The position numbers were made by a program, and so were the translations under genes. Below the pieces are notes generated by a model, which saw nothing but the letters and a program-made list of their open reading frames with translations, was not told the origin of the DNA and did not search any database. DNA of 64,000 nt from Choricystis sp. odSpoLacu1 (Eukaryota; Chlorophyta; Trebouxiophyceae), in NCBI GenBank assembly GCA_958009055.1, contig OY253655.1:124001-188000 (forward strand), read 5' to 3'. Positions 18,858-29,528 of the stretch are shown here, one piece after another. The first letter of the stretch is position 1. The number at the start of each line of letters is the position of its first letter.

Positions 18858-20489
18858 ATGTTCCGCGCCACCGCGCTTGCGCTGGCCGCCCTGGCGGCGG
18901 CCTCCACGCTGGCCACGCCCGCGGCCGCGGGCGCGACGTGCGACCCCTCCAAAAACAAGCCCGTGTCCGCCGAGTTTGTCAAGACGGCGGGCACCAAGTT
19001 CACGCTAGGAGGCAAGCCCTGGTACTTTGGCGGCACCAACGCGGTGTATATCATCAACGGCCCCGACTTTCCCGAGTCGGAGATCGATCCTTTCTTCTGC
19101 ATCCAGGCCAACCAGGGCGCCCGCGTCGTGCGCCTGGCCGCCTACCTCAACGGCTTTGGCTGCAAGGAGTGCACCAAAACGCCAAACCCCATCCAGCCCA
19201 AGGTGGGCGTGTTCAACGAGGGCACGCTGCAGCGATTGGACAAGATGGTCGCGTCCGCCAAGAAGCACGGCATCCGCCTTATCATGACGCTGGGCAACTT
19301 TGAGGACCAGTGGGGCGGCATGCAGTGGTACGTGGACGAAGTGCTGGGGTCGGGCGGCGCTGCCGAGCTGTCGGGCGGCGACAAGCACCTGTTCTACACA
19401 CACCCCAAAGTGCGCGACGCGTACAAAAACTATGCGCGCACCATCGTGTCTCGCAAAAACACGGTCAACGGGGTCGCCTACAAGGATGAGCCCGCCATCC
19501 TGGGGTGGGAAGTGCTGAACGAGCCCCACACCAAGGACGAGTACGAGCGCAAGGGTGGGGCGGTGTGCGCCGCGACGCCGGGCGGGTGTGTGCCCGGCAA
19601 GCTGGCCTACACCTGGATTGCGGAGATGTCGGCCTACCTCAAGTCCCTGGACCCCCGCCACTTGGTGTCCACCGGAGAGGAGGGCTACCGTGCCGACGGC
19701 GCCACCAACTGCTGCCACAACAACTGGGTCAACGGCGGGTTCAAGGGGGAGGATTTCACCAAAAACACGGCGCTGCCGACGATCGATTTTGCCACGGTGC
19801 ACGTCTACCCCGACCACTGGCAGATTGAGCCCAAGGAGTACGACTGGATTGGGCCCAACTACATTGCCGACCGCGCCAAGGTGGCGCACGCGGCCAACAA
19901 GCCCATCATCATGGAGGAGTATGGCATGGAAAACGGCTACCTCAACTGTGACTTTTTGTTGTCGTATCTCACGCGCGTCGCGACGGAGAACGACTACGCC
20001 GGCTCCCTCGTGTGGGCGGTGTGGTCGCGCAACGCGCCCCGCGTGTCGTGCTCGGGGTGCTCGTACGACTTTGAGTATGGGGATGAGGGGACGAAAGCGA
20101 TGACCGACTATTACGTGGCCATGAACAAAGCGTCGGCCACGTCAGGGTCGGCCGCACTCGCGTCGGCCACTGAAGACGAGACCGCCACCCCCACCATCGC
20201 GGCCACCACCGAAGACGCCGACCCGGCGGCCGCTGAAGCGGCTGCCGCCGCCGCCCTGGCCGCCGTCAACGACGAGGCCGCGGTGGAGGCGGCCGCGCGC
20301 GCGGCCGGCCAGCAAAACGTCGCGGCCGCGCTGACGTCCGCCCTGGATGGTGGCGACATGGAGGCGGCCGCCGCTGCTCTTTCGGCGCTGGATGACGCGT
20401 CGCCCGAGGAGCAGGCGGCGGTGGCGGCCGACGTGGCGGCCCAGGAGGCGGCCGAAGTGGAGGCGGCTGCGGCCGAGGCGCACGAGTGA
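18858..20489 (+). CDS. Secreted GH5 endo-beta-1,4-mannanase
   Basis: Intronless, 543 residues. An N-terminal signal peptide (ATALALAALAAASTLA) ends near residue 27. The catalytic domain starts at KFTLGGKPWYFGGTNAVY and shows GH5 landmarks: GARVVRL, the acid/base Glu in GWEVLNEPHT (about residue 222), DFATVHVYPDHW, and the nucleophile in IMEEYG (353-354). Together these match subfamily 7 mannan endo-1,4-beta-mannosidases of plants, fungi and algae. The Cys-rich loops (CKEC, NCCHN, CSGCS) suggest disulfides in an extracellular enzyme. After about residue 425 comes an Ala-rich tail of roughly 115 residues with no recognisable binding module. An ACGGG/CCCGT inverted repeat sits just after the stop codon. 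The enzyme would hydrolyse internal mannan linkages in wall or dissolved polysaccharide. Confidence 0.9.
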   Translation: MFRATALALAALAAASTLATPAAAGATCDPSKNKPVSAEFVKTAGTKFTLGGKPWYFGGTNAVYIINGPDFPESEIDPFFCIQANQGARVVRLAAYLNGFGCKECTKTPNPIQPKVGVFNEGTLQRLDKMVASAKKHGIRLIMTLGNFEDQWGGMQWYVDEVLGSGGAAELSGGDKHLFYTHPKVRDAYKNYARTIVSRKNTVNGVAYKDEPAILGWEVLNEPHTKDEYERKGGAVCAATPGGCVPGKLAYTWIAEMSAYLKSLDPRHLVSTGEEGYRADGATNCCHNNWVNGGFKGEDFTKNTALPTIDFATVHVYPDHWQIEPKEYDWIGPNYIADRAKVAHAANKPIIMEEYGMENGYLNCDFLLSYLTRVATENDYAGSLVWAVWSRNAPRVSCSGCSYDFEYGDEGTKAMTDYYVAMNKASATSGSAALASATEDETATPTIAATTEDADPAAAEAAAAAALAAVNDEAAVEAAARAAGQQNVAAALTSALDGGDMEAAAAALSALDDASPEEQAAVAADVAAQEAAEVEAAAAEAHE

Positions 20490-20817
20490 AAAACGGGTTT
20501 TCATTGCCCGTTTTGCGCCCGTTTTCCTTTTTCATAGCGCGCACACACTTAACGTGATGAACCAAACCACCAACCGCGCGCATCAGGGAGTACTTAATAC
20601 ACAAACGCACAACTTTTAATGTTTTTTTTTTCTTTCTTCTCCTTTTCCCTCGTTCATAAATGCAAACAACCGACTTTTTGTTAAAGACCATCTGGCACAT
20701 GCTTTCTCTCTGCGAGTCTCTACACAGCTGGTGGGAGGGGTAGGGCACCGCCCCCCCAAAAAGAATCAATTGATGTGTGCAGTCCTCTCTCCTCTCTCTC
20801 TCCGCTTCCCCCACACC
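20490..20817. other. Convergent 3' intergenic region
   Basis: 328 bp between the mannanase and ABC1K stops. It starts with an inverted repeat, AAAACGGG (20491-20498) with CCCGTTTT (20508-20515, repeated at 20518-20525), which could form a 3'-UTR hairpin. The rest is unusually AT-rich for this window. Confidence 0.45.
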
Positions 20818-23800
20818 CTACGCCCCACTCGGCAACAGCAACCGCCGCGCCGCCCCCAGCCCCGGGAACAGCGTGTCCACCGGCACGCTCAGCCGGTCGG
20901 CAAACCGTGCCGCCAGTTGGGCGGTGACGTCTGACACGATGTCGGCGACCACGTCCCGCGACGCGCGGTCGCCCGTGGCGGTGCGAAGCACCGCCCCCAG
21001 CTCGCGCGCCTGGTCGGACGGGGACAATAGCAGCCTCACCAACGCCAGCGGGTTGGTGGGCGCGGCCGCGCCGTCGCCCAGGGTGGCGGTGGCCAGCTGG
21101 GACGCGGCTTGGAGGTAGATGGCGTCGCGGCGGTCGAGCTCGGGGGCAAGGGTTGACACGAAATCAGACAGCGGCACCAGGCCACGCCCAGGCACCAGCA
21201 CGGGGGGGGGCGGGGGCATGGGCAGGCTGCCGATGAAGGGCAGGCGCGGCGCGAGCGAGGGCAGCGCGCCGTAGGTACGGCGCAGCGCATCGCGCGCGGC
21301 CAGGTCCAGGCCGTTGACCAGCTCTTCGACCAGCAGGGGGCGCAGGTCGCGTGCTTCGGGGGACAGGAGGAAGGCGACGACGTCCTGGGAGGAGGGTGGT
21401 GTGGGGTGTTTATTGGTGTGAGAAAAAGGAGAGAGCGAAGGCCTTGGGGCGGCGGGCGCCTCCTCTCCCCCCCGCTCCCAACCCCCCCAATTTTTCGAAT
21501 CCGATTCAGCGTCCGCCACCCCTCCCACAAGCACCAGTCACGCTTGCTGAGTGCAGCCTGGGGGGTGAGCGGCACGCCAGCCAGCCGCAGACCGCACTGT
21601 GACTCTCCCCACCAACTCTCTCTCTCTCACCTGCAGCGGTGCGCCGTCCTCCGGCACCGCGTCCAGGTCCACGAACCCGTCCGTCCGCTCCGCCACGTAG
21701 CCCAGGGCAGCATTGAGCAGGGCCGACAGCCGGGTCGGCTTGACAGCCCCTGTCTCCGCGTCAAACACAATGTCGCGCAGCAGCGTGCCGATCGACGCGG
21801 ACGAGTTGCGCAGTACCTTGCGCACGACAAACGGGTAGGCTTGGGCCACCATCTGGTAGTTGGGGTCGCCCAGCAGGGCGATGCCCTCCAGCGTGGCCAC
21901 CGAGCGCGCCAGCAGCGACATGTAGGGCGGCACCGAGAACGGGATCTCAAGCGTCGACCGCAGCAAGTCTTGCGACAGCGCCTGAAAGTTGAACGCTTTG
22001 GCGCCGCCGCCCGAAAGGTAGGGGGACAGCACTCTGTCCATCACAGGGATGATGATGCCCCGGTCGCAGTCGGCGGGCAGGAACTCGAGGGCGACAAAGT
22101 CGTCGACGAGGGAGGGCCAGTCGCGGTTGGCGAGGTGAATTGTGGCCGACACCATCGACTCGCGGTCACGCTCCGGGACTTCGGCCACCAGCCCAAAGTC
22201 CAGCAGGCACAGCTTGCCCGCGTTGGGGCCGGACGTAACTTTCAGCAGGTTGCCTGGAGGGTGGGGAGGTGGAAGAGTGGGGTGATGATTTGTGAGAGGG
22301 GGGGTCGAGGGGTGAGGAAGAGAGAGCGCGCGCCACTCCAAACCATTAACTCCACACTGCGCCGCGTGCGCCGTATTTTTCGTCGCACTGTTTCGCAACG
22401 GAATGCTGCACACACACACGCACCTGGGTGCGGGTCACCGTGGAAGAAACCGATCTGCGGACAAGAGAAAAGGGGGGACTGTAAGCACACAGTCCCGAAA
22501 TCGTTGCACCAACCCCCACCTCCATTTGTCGCACTCACCTCCAGCAGTTGCACCAGGAACGCCTCCTGGCCCACTTTGACCAGGTCCCGGATCTCTTCAG
22601 GGGACAGAGTCGTCAATTTGACGCCTTCGATCCACTCCATAGTCAGCACACGCCTGCGGAAAAGAGGATGGGAGCATGCCGTTGGTCAGTGCACCGCACA
22701 CAACGCTGCACAAACACACTGCGACGCAGCCCTGCCCGTGCGCGGACAAAACACACACGCACCTGGAAGTCATGTTCATGACGGGTTTGGGGATGACGAC
22801 TTTGTCCGCATACGCAAACTCGGACGCATCCAGCAGCTCCTGCATGCGCACATTGTTAAGGGCTTCGTTGCGGAAGTCGAGCTCGGTGTACAGGCCCTCG
22901 GCAAAGGTGGACAACAGGGTCTGGTAGTCGGTGGTCTGTGCGGTGAACCGCTTCACAAGGCGCTCATAGCCGCCAACCGCGCGGCGCAAAACGTACAAGT
23001 CCTGGCAATGGGTGGGGAGCATGTGAGTCCAAGGGCGTCGCAAACGGACGCGCGGCAGGCGGCCAACCAAATGTAGCTGCACCCCCATCTCCGCACACCC
23101 TCCATTTGCGCACCTTGCTGATGGTGGACAGCGCGCCCGGGCGCTGAACCTTGACCGCGACTTCTTCACCCGTCGCACGCACGCGAGCGCGGTACACCTG
23201 GGTGCGGAGAAAGGGGTGAAAAGGGGGGAGGGTGAGTGAGGCTGGTCCGCAAACCCCCTGTTTGCATGCGTCGCACGCGTCTGTTTGCGTCGCACTCGCG
23301 GTGCTTACCTGCGCCAAAGACGCCGCAGCGATGGGCTGAGCCGAAAACTCGGAAAACAGCTCGTCGATGCTGGCGCCCAAGTCGGCTTCAATCATGGCCC
23401 GCGCCTCGGGGGTGCTGAAGTTTTTGATTTTGTCCTGCAGACGGGCCAGTTCGTCCATGACATCTGGCGGCAGGACATCAGGGCTGTGTAGAGATGGTTG
23501 GAATGTGGGGAAAACGGGGGAATGAGATGAAAAGGGTGGGGGTGGGTGACTGTCCACTCGGCCGCACCCCACACACACACCGCCTCCTGCCCAAGCGCGT
23601 CCTGCCGCCCCCCACCCCCCCAAACGGGTCCAACAAACACGTAGCAATGCCGTGGGGGGGGTGGGGAAGGCTGAACCGCGACCGAAAAAATGGCCTTGCA
23701 GCAGCGCAGGGCAGTGACACACGCGTGCAGGCGTGCGTGCCTAGGGCTGGGGGAGCTCTCCAGCCCGCCTCTGTCCGACTGGACGCGCCCCCACCGCCAC

Positions 23801-24505
23801 CTCACCCCCACACATGGACTGTGCAACATCAATAGAGCACGTTGGGGGTGCTGATGGCGCCCAAATCGCGTGTGAAAAAATGGCGTATAGGGGGGCTGGG
23901 TGGCTGGGGGAAAGACAGCACACCGCCCCCCCTCCACACCCAACCCCCCTCTCCCACACTCACCGAATCGACAGAATCTGGCCCAACTTGACATACGTCG
24001 GCCCCAGCTTCTCCAGGTTGTCCACCGCGTCGCGCGCCAGCCCCGCGCGGTCGCGCTCTAGCGTGCCGCGCACGACGGCAGTCGCCAGCCGCGTCAACCA
24101 GGGCGCCGCGATGCCGGCAAACGAGGCCCATCGCCCCGCCAGCTCGCGCAGGCGGCCGCTCCAGTAGGAGTTGATTTTGTCTTCATTGTAGATGAGGGGT
24201 AGACCCTCCTCGTCCACTTCGTCGGGGTCAAAGTCGGCCTCGTCCAGGCGGCGGCGCGACACGTAGCTGACGGCAGCCACGTCACGCAGGTCCAGCGCCA
24301 GCGACCCATCCGAGTCGGCAGCGTCCAGACCCTGCGTAAACGTGTCCAGCGCGGCGTCCAGGCCGGGCACGTTGGGCAGGCGCATAAAGCGGGGCGTGTC
24401 GGTGGACGCAGCGGCGGGGGCGCGGGGCGCGGGACGGGCCACGCGCCGGCGCAGGCGCGCGGCGCGCAGCACGGAGGGTGCACGCGTCACCAGGGCGCCA
24501 CGCAT
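20818..24505 (-). CDS. ABC1/UbiB-family atypical kinase, plastid type
   Basis: Eight exons, 24505-23964, 23483-23309, 23197-23114, 23001-22763, 22653-22539, 22454-22424, 22253-21631 and 21384-20818, encode about 791 residues. A long Arg/Ala-rich leader suggests plastid import. All ABC1K landmarks are present: the KxGQ motif in KLGPTYVKLGQILSIR (166-181), the Ala-rich loop in PIAAASLAQVY, the VAVK lysine near 255, the ExD-type TELDFRNEA, MEWIEGVKL, the catalytic HGDPHPGN and the metal-binding LLDFG near 414. In plants such kinases associate with plastoglobules and control prenyl-quinone and tocopherol metabolism. The 210-residue C-terminal extension after the kinase core is typical of plastid members. 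The exon carrying IGFFHGDPHP is only 31 nt. ABC1K3-like identity is possible but not tested. Confidence 0.92.
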
Positions 24506-24886
24506 CGGGGGTGTGGGAGGAGGGAGGGCGGAGGACGCAGCGACAAACGACAGCCCGACACTAGAGCGGGGCAGCGGCCGACGACACGTGCGGCCGGGTG
24601 TGCCAGACGTGGGCACAAAAATGTGCAGTGGCACGCAGAACGAGGTACGTGGACGCGAGGACCGAGCGTCGGTGGGGGCGGGGGAGGGCGAAAACGCGAT
24701 GCGCTGTTGGGAAAGCGAGCTCGTGTGGTCGCTTGCGGTCGGTTTTTTTGAAGCTCTCGTCGACCTCCCAGTTTTGCTTGAATTTGATCAAAGAGTGGGC
24801 GCCTGCGTCCACTGCTTGCCGCCTGCCGCCTGCCAACCGCCGGCCTCTCTCTCTCGTCCACCCTCCCCTCTTCACCCTCCAACCAA
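24506..24886. other. Divergent promoter region
   Basis: 381 bp between the starts of the ABC1K and TMEM97-like genes. GC-rich on the ABC1K side, CT-rich next to the TMEM97-like ATG. No further element identified. Confidence 0.4.
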
Positions 24887-25575
24887 ATGCCGACCGCCGC
24901 CGGCGTCGGCCGCGTTGTCGCGCTCGCGTTTTTCGCGTCCCACATCCCGGTCACCCTGTTTGTCGACTCGCAAGTCGGTGCGTGTGGCAGTGTGTGTGTG
25001 TGTCTGGTGCGTTGAGATGCTGTCCATGAGGCGCACGCTCGCGTGGCCAGGTGTTGACTTTTCCCCTCTCCAACCCTCTCTCAGTCCTGCCGCGCACCTG
25101 GTACCCGTCCTGGGCCACCGCCGCGTTCGACTGGTACACCGACAGGTACAAAGACCCGCTGGTGAGTTTGGCGTGTGTGTGGGGGTGCAGGGAGAGACGA
25201 CTGTGGTGAAAGTTTGCGCCTCACCCCCCACCCCACCCCCGACAGCTCATCACACGCCCGCCCTGGTTCCGCGCCCTCGTCTGGCTCGAGGTCGCCGTCC
25301 AGCTGCCCTTCTTCTTCTACGCGCTTGCTGCGTTTGCGCGGCGCGAACACACGGTGCGGTCGCTCGCGGCAGCCTACGGCGTGTCGACCGCCACCACGCT
25401 CGTCCCCATCATGGCTGAACTGGCGGCCGTCGCTCCCGCGGCACACCGTGATATTCTACTCGCTTTCTACGCGCCGTACGCGGTTGTGCCGGCGTTTATT
25501 GGGGTGTGGATGCTGACGGCCAAAGGGGATCCGTTTGGTGGTGGTGCCAAACGCAGCAAATCAAAGCGGCGGTGA
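24887..25575 (+). CDS. TMEM97 / EXPERA-domain membrane protein
   Basis: Three exons, 24887-24977, 25085-25161 and 25246-25575, encode 165 residues. Four membrane segments are visible. The family features are the first helix with an Asp after it (ALAFFASHIPVTLFVDSQ), PRTWYPSWATAAFDWY, DPLLITRPPWFRALVWLE and PFFFYALAAF. These define the TMEM97 (sigma-2 receptor) branch of the EXPERA fold, ER proteins acting in sterol and lipid homeostasis. The C-terminus GGGAKRSKSKRR is strongly basic, consistent with a cytosolic ER-retrieval tail. It converges with the next gene, stops 134 bp apart. Confidence 0.88.
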
Positions 25576-25709
25576 TGGAAAGAGGAAGGAGAGGATTATG
25601 TGTGTGTATAAACACCCGGTTTGGTCGCGGTTTTGTGTCGGGAAAGGTCACACGGAAAAAATTACAGGGGTCCCAAAAACAGAAACTCTTTTCACCCTCT
25701 CTCTCTCAC

Positions 25710-26552
25710 TCACACCGCCCACGCCGCCCACGCGTCCGCGCCCGCCTTCCAGAACAGGAAGGAAAAAGCGCCCCACTGCACGCAGAAGAGGGCGCCCACG
25801 ATGGCGACCGCGGCGGCGTGGCGGGTGGCGGTCGGGCCCACTGCGTCGGCGGCAGCGGCCAGCAGGGCGGAGCCGGTGGCGACGGCGGACAGGTGGTAGG
25901 TCAGGCAGGCGGCTAGGGTGACGGCCGGGTTCTGTGTGGGTGGTGGGGAGGTGGGAGGGTGTGTCAGCACCCTGTCTGGCCAAACAACACGCCAAGATGG
26001 GGGCCTCCTGGCCGCCACTTCGCTACTCTCCTCCCCCCAAAAAAACAAAACAACTCACAAACATGGCCGCCGCAACAATGTACAACCGCCAAAACGCGGC
26101 CGCGTGCGCCAGGGCGGCGGCAGCCAGGTCGCACCCAAACCGCGTCACGGCGCGCGCGGGGGGCGTGGCTAGCGGGGCGCTACTTTCAGCGTTCGCCGCC
26201 GCCCAGTCGGCGACCACAATGACACTGGCGTCGGTCAGAGGGTTGGCAAAGGTGGAGGAGGGCTGGTGTGTGGGGGGGGGGAGACGACGAATGTTGGAAT
26301 GGCGCACGGCGGCGCATTTTGGCTCCACCCTACCACAAAGCGGGCTCGCGCGCGCAAAGTGCGTGCGTGGGTGGGCGTGGTTGTGTGCGTGGCGACTGTC
26401 TAGCGGTTGAAAGGGCGAGTATGGAGGGGGCAGACGGCGTGGGGACACGCGACGCGGGGAGGCGGCGCGCGCGTGGGGGGCACCTCACCCCACCCGGCGT
26501 GAGGGGCGCGTACCTGTGCCACCAGCAGCGGGGTCGTCAGTGTGGGCGCCAT
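25710..26552 (-). CDS. Small multi-pass membrane protein, family unknown
   Basis: Three exons, 26552-26514, 26262-26059 and 25931-25710, encode 154 residues with phase-0 junctions. I do not recognise the family. Four hydrophobic segments are apparent: around ASVIVVADWAAAN, LAAAALAHAAAFWRLYIVAAAMF, NPAVTLAACLTYHLSAVATG and VAIVGALFCVQWGAFSFLFW. There is no cleavable signal peptide; the first exon is only 13 residues (MAPTLTTPLLVAQ). The composition is extremely Ala-rich. It shares a 402-bp divergent region with the first amino-acid permease, which gives no firm functional hint. Confidence 0.65.
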
Positions 26553-26954
26553 AGTGGTGGTGGGCGCAGTGTGTGTGTGTTTTTGTCGGCGGTGTGTGGG
26601 GCGAACGCTCTAGCCGAGAGACCGCGCGCACGCCACTGCCACGCTCGGCCGGAGAAAAAAGAAAACGCAGGAAGCGACGGCTTTTCTGCAGACCACACAC
26701 ACCGGAAGGCGTGGTGCTGCACCACACAGAGAGACTGACCCGATAGTAGGAAGAAGGCACGAAAAGGCACACGTGCCTCGGGGTTGCGGGTGAGTCGCGC
26801 TCGCCGGCACGCGAGGGCGTGCAGACACCTTCGTCTTTGCTGGCCGCTTTTCTCCCATTCCACCGCGCCGCCGCCCCTCCCGCGCCCCCTTCTCACCCGT
26901 CGGCCCACACAGACGCGCCACTAGGCTTACGCGCTCCTTTCGACCGCCACAACC
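26553..26954. other. Divergent promoter region
   Basis: 402 bp between the starts of the unknown membrane protein and the first AAAP permease. It holds a short GT run at 26570-26580; nothing else recognised. Confidence 0.4.
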
Positions 26955-28941
26955 ATGCCCGACAAGCCTCCTCTCCCTCCCTCGGCCACCGGGTCGCTGC
27001 GCTCCCGCGACGGAGGCTCCATGCGGGCCCGCGACGGCTGCCTCGGCCGCGTCTCCTTGCTGCAACGCGTGTCGGTGGCGTCCGAAGTCGCCACTGAGCT
27101 CGCGAGGGTTGTGTACGATGCTCCTCCCCCACACATCGAGCCAGTCGGCCCCGACGCAGCAGTCGTCCCTCTGCGTGTACTCGAGGACGGCGCTGTGCCC
27201 AAGCTCGGCCTGGAGCGCGCCTCCCTGACCCCCGACGCCGACGAAGACGGTGTACGCCGCCGCGGCACCGTGTTCTCGGGCGTAATGCACACCATCACGG
27301 CGGTGATCGGCGCGGGTGTGCTGACGCTGCCGTCTGCCATGGCCACCCTCGGCTACGCGGGCGGCTCCCTGGCCCTGCTCTTCGCTGCCCTGGTCACGCT
27401 GTACACGTCCCAACTGCTGGCCGACTTGTACGTCATCAACGGCAAGCGCCAGCGCACGTACACGGGCATGGTGAAAACGGTGATGGGGAAACAAGGCGAA
27501 ATCATCATCGGCATCGTGCAGCTGGGCAACCTGGCCCTGACTGCGGTCGCCTACCAAGTCACGTCGGGCAAAACGCTGCGCGCGATCGCGCACTCGGCGT
27601 GCGGCGTCGACCCGGTCGCGGCGGCGGGTGCCGACGTGCCCAAGTGTTTCGACTCGTACTGGCAGTTTGTGTTGATGTTTGGCCTGCTGCAACTCTTCCT
27701 GTCCCAAGCACCCTCCCTGGAGTCGCTGGCGTTTGCCAGCGTCATCGGCGCGTTTGCGTCGTTTGGCTACTCGCTGATCGCGCTCGCCCTCAGCATTCAC
27801 TACCTGCCCAAGGGCAAGTGGCTGGGGTCGGCGTGGGGCCAGTCGACGGATGGGGTGTGGGGCGACTTGGTGAGTGGTGAGGAGAGGAGAGGGAGGTGGG
27901 AGAAGGAGGGAGCACGTGGGTGGGGCCCACACGCGGGGTGCCGTGTTTCGCTCGCCCCGCTTTCCGTCCTCTGCCGTCCCTCACCCACACACCTCCCCCT
28001 CTCTCTCTCACACACAGTCCGCCATGGGCAACATCCTCTTTGCCTTCTCCTTCTCTTTCATGCTGATCGAGATCCAGGACACGCTGAAAGGCGACGGCAC
28101 CGCGCGCGGCCCCGTGCGCCCAATGAAGAAGGCCGTCAACATCTCCATGGTCATCATGACCGTGTTTTACTACGCCATCTCCTTCACCGGCTACGGCGCG
28201 TGGGGCAATGACGGCACCAACCGGTTCGGCAAGCTGCTGCCGGACGACGTGCTGACGGGTGAGTGTGGTGTGTCGTGGTGGTGGGTTATTGGGGGATAGG
28301 GTGAAAGTGAAATCGCGTGCAGCTCACCTCTTTCCCGTCTTCCCCAAACACAGGCTACCCCGGCCCTAAGTGGGCCATACTGCTGTCCAACATCTCGGTC
28401 ATGCTCCACATGATCCCCGCGTACCAGGTGAGTTGTGTGTGAAGTGAGCGGGTGTGGTGGGAGAGACGACACGCGCCCCGCCCCCCTGGCCACTCTCACC
28501 CACACACCCACACACACCTCCCTCTCCCCCCCCCCCCCAAACTCACCTCAGGTCTGGTCCCAACCCCTCTTCGAGTGCACCGAGCTGGCCATCGAGGAAC
28601 GCATGCACAAGCGCGGCGGCTGGCCCAAGGGCTTCTCCGAGCGCACGTTCCGCATCGTCTTCCGCTCCACCTACGTCGTGCTGACCTCCTTCTTTGCTTG
28701 CCTGCTGCCCTTCATGGGCATCATCCTGGGGTTGGCGGGCGCTCTGGGCTTCTGGCCCGCCTCCGTGTGGGCCCCCGTCGAGTGCTACATCAAGGTCTTT
28801 AAACCGCGCAAGGGCGTCGCGTGGTCGCTGCGCCTGCTGTCCGCCGTGTGCGCCGTCATCACGGTGGCGTGCATGGTGTCGGGCGTGCAGCAGCTGGCTG
28901 TGAGCGCGTCCACGTTCAAGCTGTTCCAGGCAGGCGAGTGA
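26955..28941 (+). CDS. Amino acid/auxin permease (AAAP family), intron-containing copy
   Basis: Four exons, 26955-27869, 28018-28258, 28354-28427 and 28552-28941, encode 539 residues. An N-terminal cytosolic region of about 105 residues precedes the conserved TM1 segment TAVIGAGVLTLPSAMATLGY, the AAAP hallmark also found in plant AAP transporters. Ten to eleven membrane helices follow, with ALVTLYTSQLLADLY, ILFAFSFSFMLIEIQDTL and GYGAWGNDG as conserved loops. The C-terminal helices FMGIILGLAGALGFWPAS and CYIKVFKPRKG are again family-typical. The likely role is proton-coupled amino-acid uptake; substrate range cannot be read from sequence. A paralogue without introns lies 587 bp downstream. 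Confidence 0.9.
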
Positions 28942-29528
28942 GTTGAGGGTGGAGGATGAGGAGAGCCCGCGCGCGGTTTTCTCCAACCTCTTTTTTTGGA
29001 GAACCTTTCACTTTTGAAATGAGCCCGCCGTGGCCAAACAAGGGGGGAGAGAGAGAGAGAGAGAGAGAAGAGTATACAACACCCAATAATGGAGGGCGCT
29101 TTGACACACTGGGGCGGGGAGATGTCCGTGGGGGGGGAGGGGGGGCGCACAAAGCGCGGCTGCACCCCCTCTCTCTGCACGCCCACGTTTTTGTTCATAT
29201 TTTTGGGCGTTTCGTTTGGCGCGTCTTCTTTGAAGCGTTGGACCGGTTGGACCAACGCCGCTGTAAATAAAAGTCACGTGCCGGCACGTGACTTGCTTTT
29301 TTGCTAGTTGCTGTCGGCTAGGGTCACTCCGACGAAAACGCTCGACCGTCCCGCAGCGCGCTCTCTCCCGCGCCCCCAGCCCCCTCGCCCGCGGTCGCCG
29401 CCCCCCAATTGGTGGCCATCACACGCATCCAACCGTGTGACAGCGTCGCGCCGGCCGCCCGCGCGCCAACGGCCGCCGCCCCAGAGAGCCGACCGCCGGC
29501 CGACCCGCTGGTTTTTTTTCCTCCCACC
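28942..29528. other. Intergenic region between the two permease genes
   Basis: 587 bp holding the 3' UTR of the first permease and the promoter of the second. It contains a (GA)n run at 29046-29068, an AATAAA at 29266-29271 that may serve as the upstream gene's polyadenylation signal, and the palindrome listed next. The frame of the second permease stays open upstream to an ATG at 29409, which I do not use as the start. Confidence 0.45.
29271..29294. promoter_or_regulatory. 24-bp perfect palindrome with two G-box/E-box cores
   Basis: Half-site AAGTCACGTG, centre CCGG, then the exact inverted half-site. Each arm contains CACGTG, the core bound by bHLH and G-box bZIP factors; the flanking GTCACGTGAC form is a classic bHLH site. 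It lies 235 bp upstream of the start of the intronless permease and directly after an AATAAA, so it could instead be a 3'-UTR hairpin of the upstream gene. Confidence 0.5.
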
